A DNA stretch of 64,000 bases. Source: Vespa crabro. Its lineage: Eukaryota; Arthropoda; Insecta; Hymenoptera; Vespidae. The notes beneath the pieces were generated by a model that was given only the letters and a program-made list of their open reading frames with translations, was not told the DNA's origin and searched no databases. Shown here in pieces: positions 28,853-41,100 of this stretch. The translations under genes and the position numbers were made by a program. How positions within the stretch are numbered: position 1 is the first letter of the stretch; the number at the start of each line of letters is the position of its first letter. The stretch spans positions 15,428,338 through 15,492,337 of the forward strand of contig NC_060955.1 in assembly GCF_910589235.1 (NCBI RefSeq). The letters run 5' to 3'.

Positions 28853-29159
28853 ATTAGCGATTAAGAAATAATTGTAGAATGTGCGTTTATGTTCTCAAAT
28901 ATCGCTAAATTATTCGATAAAATGTAACGAAGTTGGGAATAGTTTGTCGTTCTTACAATATTTTATTGTCGCTTCTTATCGTAGTCGTTGCATTCGTACC
29001 TTTATTTCTCTTCTTCGATATTCTTTAAAAGAAAATGATCCATCATAAAATTCTTACAACAGAATTGTTGTTCCTTGAGAAAACGTTTTACGTATTCGAA
29101 AAAAAACGCAAACAATTTCTTTCGAGATAAATTTTCGAGAATAACTACATTCTTTATTT

Positions 29160-29160
29160 A

Positions 29161-29208
<48 letters not shown>

Positions 29209-29211
29209 ATT
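29160..29211. repeat. (CT)n microsatellite
   Basis: CT with one CTTT interruption. Confidence 0.88.
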
Positions 29212-29689
29212 TCTTTCAATCAATCTGTCTTTCTTATTTTTAGCGAATAGCAAACTATTCGCTTCAACTATTTCTACGATCAACGAAAAGAAAAAAAAAT
29301 ATGATTATAACGAGATAGGCGCAGGATATTTATGCGGGAGGTATAACAATAATTTATAATACGAAGGCAAAACGATGGAGAACGTCCAAAAAAATGGTCG
29401 TTTGTTGCGTAACTCGAGCCGTATTTCGAAATGGATGAATATAACGTGGACTGCCCTTCGCTCGAGTTCGCATTTTGCGGGCGTGGTCGCAGAGTCCTAT
29501 ATCAATTCTTTCCTTCCTACGTTCCACTACGGTCTTTATTCTCTATCTTTCTCGTTTTCGCTATATAATCACCAATAGAAAATCTTTTCATCCTTCTAAA
29601 AGAAATATATTAATTAGATCTTTTGAATAGAAAAAAGAAATTTCACAAGTATTTCAAGAGTAAAGATTTGTCCGTCACGTCCAGGGAGA

Positions 29690-30360
29690 TTCAACGAGAC
29701 TATAAAAAGAAGAGGCGAAGCGAGTTACTCTTTCCACGGTCTAGCAATCGATCGGAAAAGCAGCAGTTGTCCGGGTAAAACAGCGAAGCTTGTTCGAACG
29801 AGCTCTCGATCCTAAAGGGGCACGTTCACTGGCGTCGAGAATGCAACGATACTTGATCGGGACCTGATAAAAATTCGTGGGACGAGGCGGGAGTTTTTGG
29901 CGTCAGTACATCGAAAAAGGACCACCCCTTCTCTCTCTTTATCTACGAGTGACGCCCTGTAATTTTCGATCCTGACGAGGTACTAGGGTAGTGAGCGTGC
30001 CGAGGGTGCTGCTCGTACCGGTGGTAGTGGATTTTACGTGGGTAGAATCTTCGTGAACGCATCTAACTCCCAGACTTGGGAGCGAGAGAGAAAGAGGTAG
30101 TAGGAAGAGAGAGTGCAACGAGCATGCGCAGCCTGAAACCGAAAGTGCACGCCCATCCAGGCAATGACGGCCCTGAACCTAGACCTATACCCCCGCTTTC
30201 TGCGTCCCACGGTCAATCCTGTGTCCCCAACCTTCAAAACTCCCCCAACCCTTACTCCCAGCCTACCTCGTCGTATCATTATATACGTTGTGCTGCCGCG
30301 GTAGCGCCACTGTTCTCCTTCTATCGACTCTCTTTGTCTCTCTTGCAGTAACTCACACAT
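29690..30360. promoter_or_regulatory. GC-richer island with a TATA-like box
   Basis: This stretch stands out from AT-rich flanks. A TATAAAAA motif (29701-29708) sits on the + strand with start-site spacing to about 29730, but no good initiator is there. An open frame (30076-30351, + strand) has a Pro/Ser-rich section and is not a recognised protein. It may be a regulatory element, a non-coding transcript start or an alternative 5' exon of headcase, which begins 6.7 kb downstream. Confidence 0.25.
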
Positions 30361-33300
30361 TGTCTCGACCTATCTATATTTCTCGATCTTGAACTGAACT
30401 GGTATATAAAAGTATATTTTATGCAAAATTTCAATATATTTCAGGTAGCGAACATCATTAGCTAGCCCGCTCTCTCATCCACGATACTTTTATACCCTCG
30501 CATCTAGCGTGCAAAATAAAAATTTCAACGAACGATAAGAGCTCGTTTCTTTGTTCCTCGTACGCGTCTATTTACGTTATTCCCTTCGAAAATTTGATGC
30601 GCGCAAGATCTTGCGGTAGGACTATCGTGCTCATACCCAATAGTGATTCACTTTAGAATTGATTTTTATCCAGGAATAATTTATAACCCTCCTCGCTTTC
30701 GATAAAACGAACAGATGATAATCGTTTCAAAGATTATATTATCGTATATGCTATCTAAAAAAAAAAAAAGAAAAAAAAGGAAATACGAGGAATTCAATTT
30801 TGTACGATCACATATAAGTATACTGTTTCCCTTTTTATTATTATATTACATTACCTTCTCTCAACCACCCAACCTTTCCTCAAGCTCTCTACAGAATGCG
30901 GATTTTTTAATTGAGCAGCGGTGCTCCTTAAGCGCAAAACGGGATGAACCGTGTTTCTTTTCAGCGACATCTGGTTCTCCTGTACCTAAAGCGTCCCTAC
31001 CTTCGTCTCTTTTCTTCTTCTTCCCTATTCTCCTTCTATCCTTTTCTTTTCTAACCGTGGCCATTATATACCGGCTAAAGCCTCATTCACGGTCACCGTC
31101 CTAGAAACCCGAGCCGATCAAAACAACTTTTTCATAGGGAGCCCTCTCGAGGACGATGGATTATCCTTTCTCTTTCTCTCTCTTTCCCTCTCTCTCTTTT
31201 CGGATGCCCTGATTTTGCGTTCCCTTCTTCCGTTATGCAATTTCTTCGGAGCCTTCGGTAACTATTAGAAAAAAAAAGAAAAAAAGAGAAAATCCGTATA
31301 GAGGCCCTAAAATTTTTCTCCCCTGTTTTACGCCATAATATTCACCCCCTCTCTTCTGTCTTCCACTATCCCTTTTATACAATATTTACACGTTTCGATA
31401 AACAGCAATATCCTTTGTGACCAACGAATTGAATTCGTCGCCGACTACGTGTATGTATGTATCTACTCGATCGTCCTATAAATCTCTATTTTCGATTTTG
31501 TTATTCATCAACGACAAATTTCATGTGTGCACGCATAGTGTACTTTCATGATAGAAAAAAGAAAAAGGAAAAGAGGGTGTGGATGATGGCAGTGGACGAT
31601 TTGCGGCCGATACGTCACGTAATATGTTTCGAAAATTCACACGCGCTTTTTCCTATCGCTCCCAAGTTCTTTGAAATTTATCGATTAGATCGTAAAATTT
31701 TGGAGACCCTTTTCCTATATGTATGCCTTACATAGGCCTGGGTTCCTTAATAGAATCGACGATAACGTGAAAGAGAGTACTATCTAAATAATAACTATTT
31801 ACATAATTGTCTATATCAAATACTTAAAATATTGCTAAGCAACTTGCAAAAACAAATACTTATTATTAGTATTTATCACATGCATTAAAACAAATACTAT
31901 AATATTTCGAATTAATAATTGATCACGAATGTATAAAGAAAATAGTTGTTTCAAATAAAATGTATTAAATATTTCGAAAAAAATTTTTGTTATCTTGAAT
32001 CAAAGTTTAAAATGGTTCCAGGTGCTATTTTTATTGAAAAACGTAAGTACGGCTTTCTCAGTTATATGCCATTTCGAGAAAGAAAGAAAGTCACGCAAAG
32101 AAAGAGGGAGAGAAAAAGAAAGAAAGAATTGGGCGGTCTCATGTTTCGTAACAGCTTTATGTTCCACCGATAAAGTTATGCAATGTAATCTAATACGTAT
32201 TTCGTGTCGTTTCTCTGTCGGCGGTAACGGCGTATCGAAAGGCGTATCGAAAATGACGCATAGCACAAAGTTTTTCATCTCAGATATGTTTGTTGTTTTA
32301 AGTCTGATCATAATACCATTTACGTTGCTAGACGTCTCCGAAACAAATTGCGATCTTCGAAATTAAAGATGATCGTTTCGAGTTCATTTTACGTTATCGT
32401 AATTAAAAATGTATTAAAAATTTATAAGAAAATTTTATAAAATATGTATTTAAAAGGTATTAAATCTAAAAGATGTAACAAAATAATCTATTGAAAAGAT
32501 ACGTACACGTATGATAAAAATATATCGTAATATCTACTCTAAATGATTTTGGGAAGAATTCAAGGTTCGTAACAATCTTTAATTAAGTTTGCATTACTTA
32601 CAGCATGACGCGGCGCCGTCGATACACGAAGGAATGTCGTCGTTAAGAAAGAATGAAAGAAAGAAAAAAGAAAGAAAGCAATCGATTCGATTATATCCAA
32701 CATCGTTGTTCGGTTCAATATTTCCGCCACGCCTGAGAACTAGAAGTGAATTTCTCGGAAGGAACGGGACCGATCGATTAAAGAACGTAAAATAACTATT
32801 AACTATTTTGAGAACTCGATCGGGTGGTTATATGAATGCTTACGAATTCTTTTCGTAAATATAACAAACACGGAATACGTTTCATGGGAACTTTCCTGCT
32901 GATAAGAAAACGAGATAACCATGACAATCTCCGATTCGACCGAAAACATTTCTTTTATCTATTTTCGTCCATTATCTATTTTTGTTCAACACACTTACTA
33001 TCAAACGAAAATTTCAATATTATATTACCTTACGTCATCAAATGATTCTGAAGATTATAAAGCGATATTATACTTTCAATCAGTCTCCTCTTCCATTGCG
33101 TAGATTGTAAGCCGCTATCATATCGTTCGACGTAACGGATAAGCTGGATATGCATATAAGTACTTACTTGCATCGTAGTTTCATCCGTGAATTTCTTTCT
33201 TTGCTTTGAGAAAAAAAAACTTCAATAACGTCTCCTTTCGGTAAAATGCTTTATAATAGATATTTTTTCGCGATCGAGTACTTGGTAAATACGATTATCG

Positions 33301-35649
33301 TTTCTATCCATTTAAGTATACCACACATATAAGCTATTTTTTAAAAACACATGATTCACACGCTTATTAAAATATTAGATATGCAATTCGCGTATCAATA
33401 TAAAGAAAAAAACAGGAAGGCTTATCTAATGTTTCATATGATTCAAGCGCAACTTACGAGTCTAAGATCGTACAGTTTAATAAATTATCGATCTATTCCT
33501 TCATTGATTTATTTATCTTAATAAATTCAAAATTGGTCAGATCCGGTTCAAGTTTTAAACGAAACGGTTTTACTTGTTAGAATTACAATAACATAATATC
33601 TTAAGATCAACGAAAGAAGGATGATCGAGATGAGAAAAAGATATTAAGGAATAAACGAAATATTCGATAGAAGAAAACTTACGATTCGAGAGAATCGATC
33701 ACGTGAGATCGATGAAAATCATTTACAATTTATATCATTGTTTATATCATATAAACTACGTCAAGATATTAAAAGAGTATAAACAAGTGGCACAAGATCT
33801 AATATACTTCGTTCTTAATATCTATCAAAACCGTGTAAGGCGATAACTAGTTTTCGAAGAATTATAATTATAAATAATCGTATGAATAAGCCGAAATAAG
33901 AAGTATCGCGAAATTTACGTAAGTAAACCAGTCTTCTCATTGTTCGGAACAATTGTAAACGGAATGTCGTGATATTCAGGACGTACGTAAGAATTCATGG
34001 AATAATGGCGTGTTGACTAATTGATAGTGAAATTGGAAAAAACGAACGAAAAAATTAGTTTTATTATTCTTCCTTCTCTGTCACTCTCTTTATCTCGTGA
34101 TCTTACATTGTTTATTCTCTTGTGTATATTCTACGAATTCAATGTTCCAACGTAGTAACAACAGAACTTCGATATTCATCATACACACATATATACGACG
34201 TTCTCTTTCAATTTTTCGTAACGAGTCTCAACTTCGACTATTTCAAGCGGAACAAAGAATTACAGGGACATTTTTTTCATTTTACTTTTTGCTATATTAC
34301 CAAGATTTTGCGGCCTATGAAATACGATACATCGAATCTCGATAGAAAATTAATGTCTATCCAGCAAAAGTTTCCAAACTAGACCATTGAAGTGCAACAA
34401 AGTTTTATTTGATGCAGTGCGGTAGTGTCTAGGTCACAATATTACATTTCAACATAGTTACAGAGACACACTTTTGAACATTCTTGTCCCTTGAGTGATA
34501 CATACTATATAAACAAAAAAGTTTCGATTGTTTAAATCAAATATCGAAGGCACGTATGCACGGTATCTACGATACTCTTAACTTTCGATGGAATACCAAT
34601 TTTTATGTAACACGTTCGTGTCAGTAGTAATACCGGTAGAGTTACAAAGAAAATAAAGAAAAAAGAAAATGATCGTTGGCGAGACAAAAAAGAGGAACTA
34701 TCCAAAAAGGTGATACAACGAGAGAAAAGACGGGATTACCTTTATACAATTTCCGTGTAACTCCATGAGTATGAGAAAGAGAGAGAGAGGGAGAGAGAGA
34801 GAGAGAAAAGAAAAAGAGATAGGAGGCTCAGAATCGCGTGTCACGCGCCGAGTGCGTAGCACACACACGCTCGTCGCGGATTATTCGTAGGGCCGTCGTG
34901 AAAAGTAAAACGCGTTGGACTCTTGGTAGATACGATGTACAAGCGCATATACACGTATTCTTGGTAGTAGAGAGGAAGGGGAAGCTGCACGGCTCACTCG
35001 CGAGACAAAACGAGACGATTCGATCGGTAAGCGTGAGTAAGAGAGAGAAAGGGGAACGTGCGACGAGCCGTCCGGGGGACGAGAACGGCGGGCATCGATT
35101 GGCGCGCTAGCCGTGACCCCCACCATGCCGCTTTCGCTTTCACCCAATGAGGCCTCACTTTCGCGCTCGCCCGCGCTCCGAGCCACGGCAGCCGGCACGC
35201 TGTCGTCGCCGGTACTCTCAGTGATTCTGGTGCACCCTAAGTGTGAGCGAATGTGCGAGAGCGTGCGTTTTTTCCTCTCGTCATATTTCTCAGAGCCACG
35301 CACGAGAGAAAAGAGAGAGAGAAAGACAAATAAAAGAAAGAACGTGACAGAAAAAAACGTTCTTACGTTGGTGATTTTCTATTCGCGATTTGGTTGCTAA
35401 TATTCATTGAAGGCACGAAAATTTAAGAGAGAGAGGAGAGAGAGGGGGAGTGGGAGAGAGAGAGAGAGAGAGAAAGGTCTTATTCATCCTTTGAAAATTG
35501 CGTTTCGTCGAACGTCGCGCGCGCCCCTCACCGGTGACCCTGACACTCGGACACACCGGGCACACACGGCGCGCACGTCCTTCTTCGTGTTCTACAGCAG
35601 GTGGGAGAAGAAAACAAGAACAAGAAAGAAGACAGAAACAGCAGCATTA

Positions 35650-35714
35650 GTATCAGCATCAGCATCAGCATCAGCATCAGCATCAGCATCAGCATCAGCA
35701 TCAGCATCAGCATC
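35650..35714 (+). repeat. (ATCAGC)n hexanucleotide tandem repeat
   Basis: About ten copies of the hexamer ATCAGC run almost perfectly, with one degenerate copy (ATCAAC) at the end. The tract lies in the putative 5' UTR of headcase. Its length is a multiple of three, so it can be read as alternating Ser-Ala, Ile-Ser or Gln-His. I do not treat it as coding, because no family homology surrounds it. Confidence 0.9.
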
Positions 35715-36308
35715 AACATCGAAGCAACCGCCTACCAGTTCCACGGTACGCGATCATCGAGAGAAACTCGCCTACGTTGTTTCTCGTTACATTCGACTGA
35801 GTCATCGAGAGAAAAAAAAGAGACGCGTTTTCGATCTTAACGTGAAGTTTGTGCGTTTCGAGAAAAGAATCTAAAGAACGAAGTACTCCAAGTGTCCACC
35901 CTTCAACGGTGTCGCCTCGATCGAGCTGACCTTGACTTTGATTTTTCGCCGATCTTTGTGGTCTCGTTTTACCGAATTCGTCGAGTCAATTTTTGCGCCT
36001 GTAGATGGATGAATGAATCTTCCCTGTCGTCGAATTCTAACCTCTGAATAACATCTAGAACGAGACGCGCGCGCTCATTCGCCGATCAGGAAAGAGACTG
36101 AGAAAGAGAGAGAGAGAAAGACCACGTGACTTTCATCTTGCTTCTCGAACGTGGAATCGCGAAACAGGCGGGAAAATGACCAAGTGATCTGTACGTTAAG
36201 TACTCAAACGCTAGTAGCAGTTCGGCGTCAGTTGCAGCGTTTGCTGCTGGAAGATAAGAAGAGGAGGAAACAGGGTAAAATTATTGACGAAGAGGAGGGA
36301 CAAAGGTA

Positions 36309-36310
<2 letters not shown>

Positions 36311-36369
<59 letters not shown>
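36311..36369 (+). repeat. (GA)n tract just upstream of the headcase start codon
   Basis: A nearly pure GA run ends about 55 bases before the ATG at 36424. It is open in frame with headcase and would read as an Arg-Glu repeat, but there is no ATG in that frame before 36424, so it is treated as 5' UTR. GA runs near promoters can bind GAGA-type factors in insects; that role is inference here. Confidence 0.9.
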
Positions 36370-36423
36370 CGAAAATCAAGAAAAACGGCTGCAACGGCTT
36401 TTGAGGTCGCTTGTTTGAGAGCC

Positions 36424-37226
36424 ATGGCCCCTCGGCGCCACGGCAACGGTCACGCTACTGGTGGTGGCCTCGGAGACAACAACGGTGTAGGTGCGACCGG
36501 AAGTAACGACGCCGTTCAAATGGACAACAATCTCGTGGTTGGCCAGAACAATAACATCAACAACGGCATCAACAATAACCAAGGTACGACTCGTTGCTGC
36601 ACACCGACGGGCGAATGTCTGCGCAGTGACTCTCTTATTCGAATGAACGCCTTGCATGATACGGTCAAGGTTATTTGCAACAACGAGAACTGCCCGGTCG
36701 GTCAGTTTATGCATCGCGAGTGCTTCGATGCGTGGGAGCAAACGATCCTGACCTATCTTAAAAGCTGCGGACGTGCAAGAAGCTGGTCTGAGAGACAACG
36801 TCATCAAAATCTCTGGACGAAAAAAGGCTACGATCTTGCGTTTAAAGCTTGTGGATGCCGTTGCGGTCGCGGCCATCTTAAGAAAGACCTCGATTGGATG
36901 CCACCGGGCTTAGGTAACACTGCCAATCGTCACGATGAGAACGAAGCGAAGAAAAAGAAACGACGCAATCGGCAGAACACTCGGCCGACTTTAGCCGTGT
37001 CGGCCGGTCCACCGAACCACTCAAGTCACGTAGTTTCCGCGAACGGACGTGGCACCACCGAAGCACAACTTATCGAGTCTGGACGTGGCAGGGCCGGATC
37101 CCTTTCATCGAGCACCGGGTCGAGCTCACCGCCGGCCACCAGCGAACCCAGCGTCAGTCCTCTTCATCAACCCCAGGCCATCGTCAAGAAGAAAAGCAAG
37201 GTTGACTTTTTTGCAGATCGGGCCAG
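36424..37226 (+). CDS. hdc: headcase, first coding exon (Cys/His-rich N-terminal Headcase domain)
   Basis: This exon encodes residues 1-267 plus two bases of codon 268. The start is the first in-frame ATG after the GA tract, in a strong context (GCCATGG), and gives a protein beginning MAPRRHGNG. Residues 1-55 are a Gly/Asn-rich low-complexity leader. Residues 58-160 match the Headcase/HECA N-terminal domain: cysteines 58, 59, 65, 85, 90, 100, 115, 143, 145 and 147, with His97 and His151, and the signatures FDAWEQTIL, RARSWSERQR, LWTKKGYDL and CGCRCGRGH. Residues 176-183 are a basic, NLS-like cluster, followed by a Ser/Pro-rich linker. The exon ends at CAG|GTTAGT in phase 2. From knowledge of the family, Drosophila Headcase is a mostly cytoplasmic regulator expressed in adult progenitors. 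It limits tracheal branching, restrains growth and works with Unkempt. The vertebrate homologue is HECA. Identification is by recognition of the conserved domain, not by a search. Confidence 0.95.
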
Positions 37227-38071
37227 GTTAGTACAGATAGTACAGACATCTTCAATATATTTCCTATCTATCTATCTATATATGTATATTTTTCTTTTGT
37301 GATTGAACAAAAGATCACCGACAAAGATACGATACCTTACATTCGTAAGCTTTTTTTTATGCTAACAATAATAACTAACTTATCGTTACCGATTGATATT
37401 TGGACACGTCAAAATATTTTTTTGTTCCTCTTCTCCCCCCCGGTAGTCTCTTGAGTAATAATGGCACTTTAGGCCAATAGTATTTTTTTTCGATCGAGAA
37501 ACTTTTTTAAGGTCCCGTATGTACGTAATATTCGAGAGATATTCCTATATATTCTGCGTGCTTTATATGCTATATCCTTTGTAAAGAAAGTAGTAGGCGG
37601 CTGTATCATTTTGGATCTTCTCAGAAAGGCTTACGGACGAACGGTTAAGAGGAGCGATTACCTCTTATAAACGTAACCTAATATCCCTAAGAAAATCATT
37701 CTGAAATTTTGATATCACTCTCCTGTTCTAGGATAAGATTTCAACGAAAGATAGAGGTAGTGTCTTTTTGATTTAAGACTATTGGTCAACTTAACCTATA
37801 AAAGGAACATTAGAACGCGATCTTTTGGTCGAATCGATCCGATCGGTTTCATTCGAAGTTAAGAAAATTAGAAAGAGAGATAGAAAGATTCTTTTCTTTT
37901 AGTTCGTTTCGAGGAACAAAGAAAAGGGCACTTGAGTAGAAGCAGAAAGCGGAAGTTCTTCCCCTATTCAGGAACTTTCCAGACGAGCTTTCCAGAGGCT
38001 GAATGAAACTGCGAGTGAGTTCGTTTTGCGAAAACAAAGTCAGAGAGAGGAAGGAAGGAAGGCACGTTAGA

Positions 38072-38073
<2 letters not shown>

Positions 38074-38117
<44 letters not shown>
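38074..38117. repeat. (TA)n tract
   Basis: Uninterrupted alternating TA lies in headcase intron 1, about 850 bases after exon 1. Confidence 0.9.
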
Positions 38118-38119
<2 letters not shown>

Positions 38120-41100
38120 TATCAACAACCATATATATATAGGGTTGTTGTATACAATCATATGTCGTTTCTCGAAAGTTTCTTTACTCGAAGGGAGAAA
38201 AGACGACGAAGGGTAGCGAAGACTGAAGAAGATTACGATGTCGGTCCCACCCACGGTGTGCGTTTGAGGCATATTCGGCGCATCCTATATTTAGTTCACG
38301 ATCTTCAGGCTTGGAAACCTATCCTATTTTTGTCGTACGTTCCATCGAATCTTTTCGACGAGGAAGAACGAAGATGATCGTGAAAAAGCATTATAAGCTT
38401 TTTCTATCCGACGTTTTCATTATCCTATGTATTATTTTTAATAGAGTATTATATACTAAAGAGTTGTATTGAGATGTTAGATCGCGTTCTTTTTTTTTTT
38501 TTTATTGTCGCAAAGATCGACACACCTAACAGACAATTAACATAATCGTATTCGTCGATAAACGAAGGAACAATTTCACTTATGTATATATGTTCATTTA
38601 TATATATATATATATATGTGTATTGCGTGAATATAAAAATAATATATAGTATATCTACTACTACCGTGGTACGATTTCTATTTGTAAGTTCGGTCTCGTG
38701 TTGCGATTAAAAAAGTGCGCGTTCGCATAAAGGAACCGGAGCCGTTTTCGTTTCGAGCTCAATCAGGCGAGTCTTACACGACATGGCCGAATGCTTTTGC
38801 ACTCGAAAGCAACGTTCATAGAGTTTTCAAAGCCCCATCATACCATAGGGATTCATCGAGAGTCTCTTCTCAATTTCTCCTTCATCTTGGCTTACGAGTG
38901 TGTATGTTGCGTGAAAATATAAAAGAAAAGAAAAAAAAGGAAAGGAAAGGAAAGGAAGAAGAAAAAGATGAAGATGATTATGAAGAGTGGTGGTGAGGAG
39001 GAAGTGGTAAGAGAGAAAGAAAGAGAGAGAAAAGGTACAGGAAAGAGAGGGGGAAATGTTTATGGCCTTGACCGTGGCCACCTCCTCAGGGCCATCAAGT
39101 AAAGGAGTCCGATGCTTTAGCAGCTTTTCAAGGCCGACTGCATTGAATCACGGCATCGCGATGCATTTAAAGAGGCAAAACGACGAGGGACTACATTCAA
39201 AAATTTTTACACACTACTACCATCTTTCTTCTTCTTTTCAAAGGACCCACTAATTCCCTTTTTCGATTTTTTTTTTTATCATACATTGATATATCGATTA
39301 AAAAAAATTCTCTAATCTGAAACATTCCTCTATCAGAACTTGTTTTTCAATTCAACGATAAAAGTCTTAAAGATGTTGCTGCTATTGTGTAATCCTCATC
39401 CAGGAAACGCGAGTTTCTTTTTATTTTCAATCTAACGACGTGTCGCTAGGAGGAAGCTCGTAAAATTTCCAGGAAAGTGTCCTTTGTCTCTTTCCTCCCT
39501 CTCTCTCTCTCTCCCCCTCTCTCTCCTTCCCTTACTCTTTGGTTCCCTATACAGCCCGTCTCGCGACACATTTTCCTCCTTTATGGGCTTCAATTAAAAG
39601 GAGGAGCTTCCTCCGAACTGCGCATTATCCTAAATCTTTCGGGTGGTTGTCGACCCAGAAGGGGCCACCATCTCGACGACACAATGACGAAGACGACGAA
39701 CACGCCTTGTTCCGCTTAAGGATCGAGAGGATAACAACGAGGATGTCGATTACCAATTCTAAATATCGTTGTACGTAACTACAAAGGCAGGCAAGAGCAG
39801 AGGGTTGCTGGCTACTCGCTGCTACTAAAGGAACTTTTCTTTTCAAACTTCTCCTTGACGCTATTTTTAGGGAAAATCACTTGAAAGTCCTCAGTTTATC
39901 TTTTACATATTTATTTATAAGTTCTTCAAATCGCCAATCAGTCGTAAAAAAATTCTGTTTACTGTCGATTAGGATAGTTGATAATGAGTTTACGACAATC
40001 TTAAATTTTAAACCGTCGTCATAAACCAATCGATTTTTCTATAAAAAGGAAAAAAATATACAAAGAAAGAAAAGAAAATGTTGAACAATTCTCGAAGGAA
40101 AGGATAAACGTTTTTTTTTCAGTTGGATTTTTTTTTCTTTTTTGGATCTCTTTCTTTCGTAAAGTTCGTAGATGTTATAAATGGATTTTTTCGAAAAGTA
40201 ATCTCGAAATTTAACAACCATTTCATGATTTTTTTCTATTCGGAAGAGCTGGCAACGATAAAAAATTATTTGCACTAGTTGCGTTAATATTAAATAAATC
40301 AGAAAAGCTGTGCACGAGATAAAAAGTACTTCTAAGAAATTCATATTAGCAATGTTTGAGGAATTTTTGATAATTGAAAAATGACAATGTATATAATCAA
40401 TTGCTAATTGTGATGATTTATTTATAAATTCTTCGAAGAATATTAATGTTCTATGTATATGTATATGTGTGTATACAAATGCGGTTCATATGACGTAATT
40501 TTTCGTTATAGTTTTAGTAAATCTTGCTCCACGTAAATATGTCGTGTCACGTTTTTGACTCATCGAATTCATAAATTTTCCTCATTGTATGTAAGTACGT
40601 GGTTTATCATAAAAATAATAATAATTGCTATGATTAACGTTGAATTTCCTTCGAACTTGTTAATCTGTTAAGATTAAGAAATAGGATTTCGTTTGAGAAA
40701 ATTTTATTTGTTATAAAAGATGTTAAAGTCGTTTCTCACTTTCACTACGAAAGTATTACATCATTAAACGCCAACCTTTTATTTATATACAACCATTATC
40801 CTTTTTTCACGCTTTTAATCATGATTATAACGGAATTTTATAAGACCCTTAATTATAGAGATCTTATCCATACGGATGAATTACACCATATTCGCATTTG
40901 CTATTTGAGTAAAAATTTACAGCTTCAGGTATAGTGATTATCACTTTCATCGTTTCTCCATTATCGATCGTTTTTAGTGGCTCTCGAAGTAGGTAAATGA
41001 TCGTTACGTGTTATTCAATTGTATTCGATGTGATCAATCGATAATTCTTTTTTCAAACATAGTAATTAACGCGTGACGAGAAGTCTTCGATGATATTTAG

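Larger units (their letters stand above)
28853..34799. other. Non-coding DNA between the MITE and the headcase promoter region
   Basis: Apart from the CT tract at 29160-29211 and the GC-richer island at 29690-30360, this is AT-rich sequence with short chance ORFs and a small GA tract just before the headcase promoter region (about 34776-34805). No gene is recognised. Confidence 0.5.
34800..36423 (+). promoter_or_regulatory. hdc: Likely promoter and 5' UTR region of headcase
   Basis: This 1.6 kb is visibly richer in G+C and CpG than its surroundings, with the peak at about 34830-35260 and 35510-35760. It lies directly upstream of the first coding exon. Two matches to the insect initiator TCAGT(T/G) are possible start sites: 35218-35223 and 36228-36233. 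No TATA box sits at the right distance from either. The interval also holds the (ATCAGC)n tract and the GA tract next to the start codon. Transcript limits and any 5' UTR introns cannot be fixed from sequence alone. Confidence 0.55.

Noticed and set aside
30076..30351. 91-codon Pro/Ser-rich frame on the + strand
   Set aside because: No recognised domain, and the GC-rich composition alone explains the lack of stops.
35407..35874. 155-codon + strand frame containing a Ser-Ala repeat
   Set aside because: It begins without an ATG, runs through purine and hexamer repeats, and lies where the headcase 5' UTR is expected. Kept as a repeat, with an alternative noted in the findings.
36310..36423. N-terminal extension of headcase through the GA tract
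   Set aside because: No in-frame ATG exists before 36424, and the extension would be an Arg-Glu repeat not known in the family.
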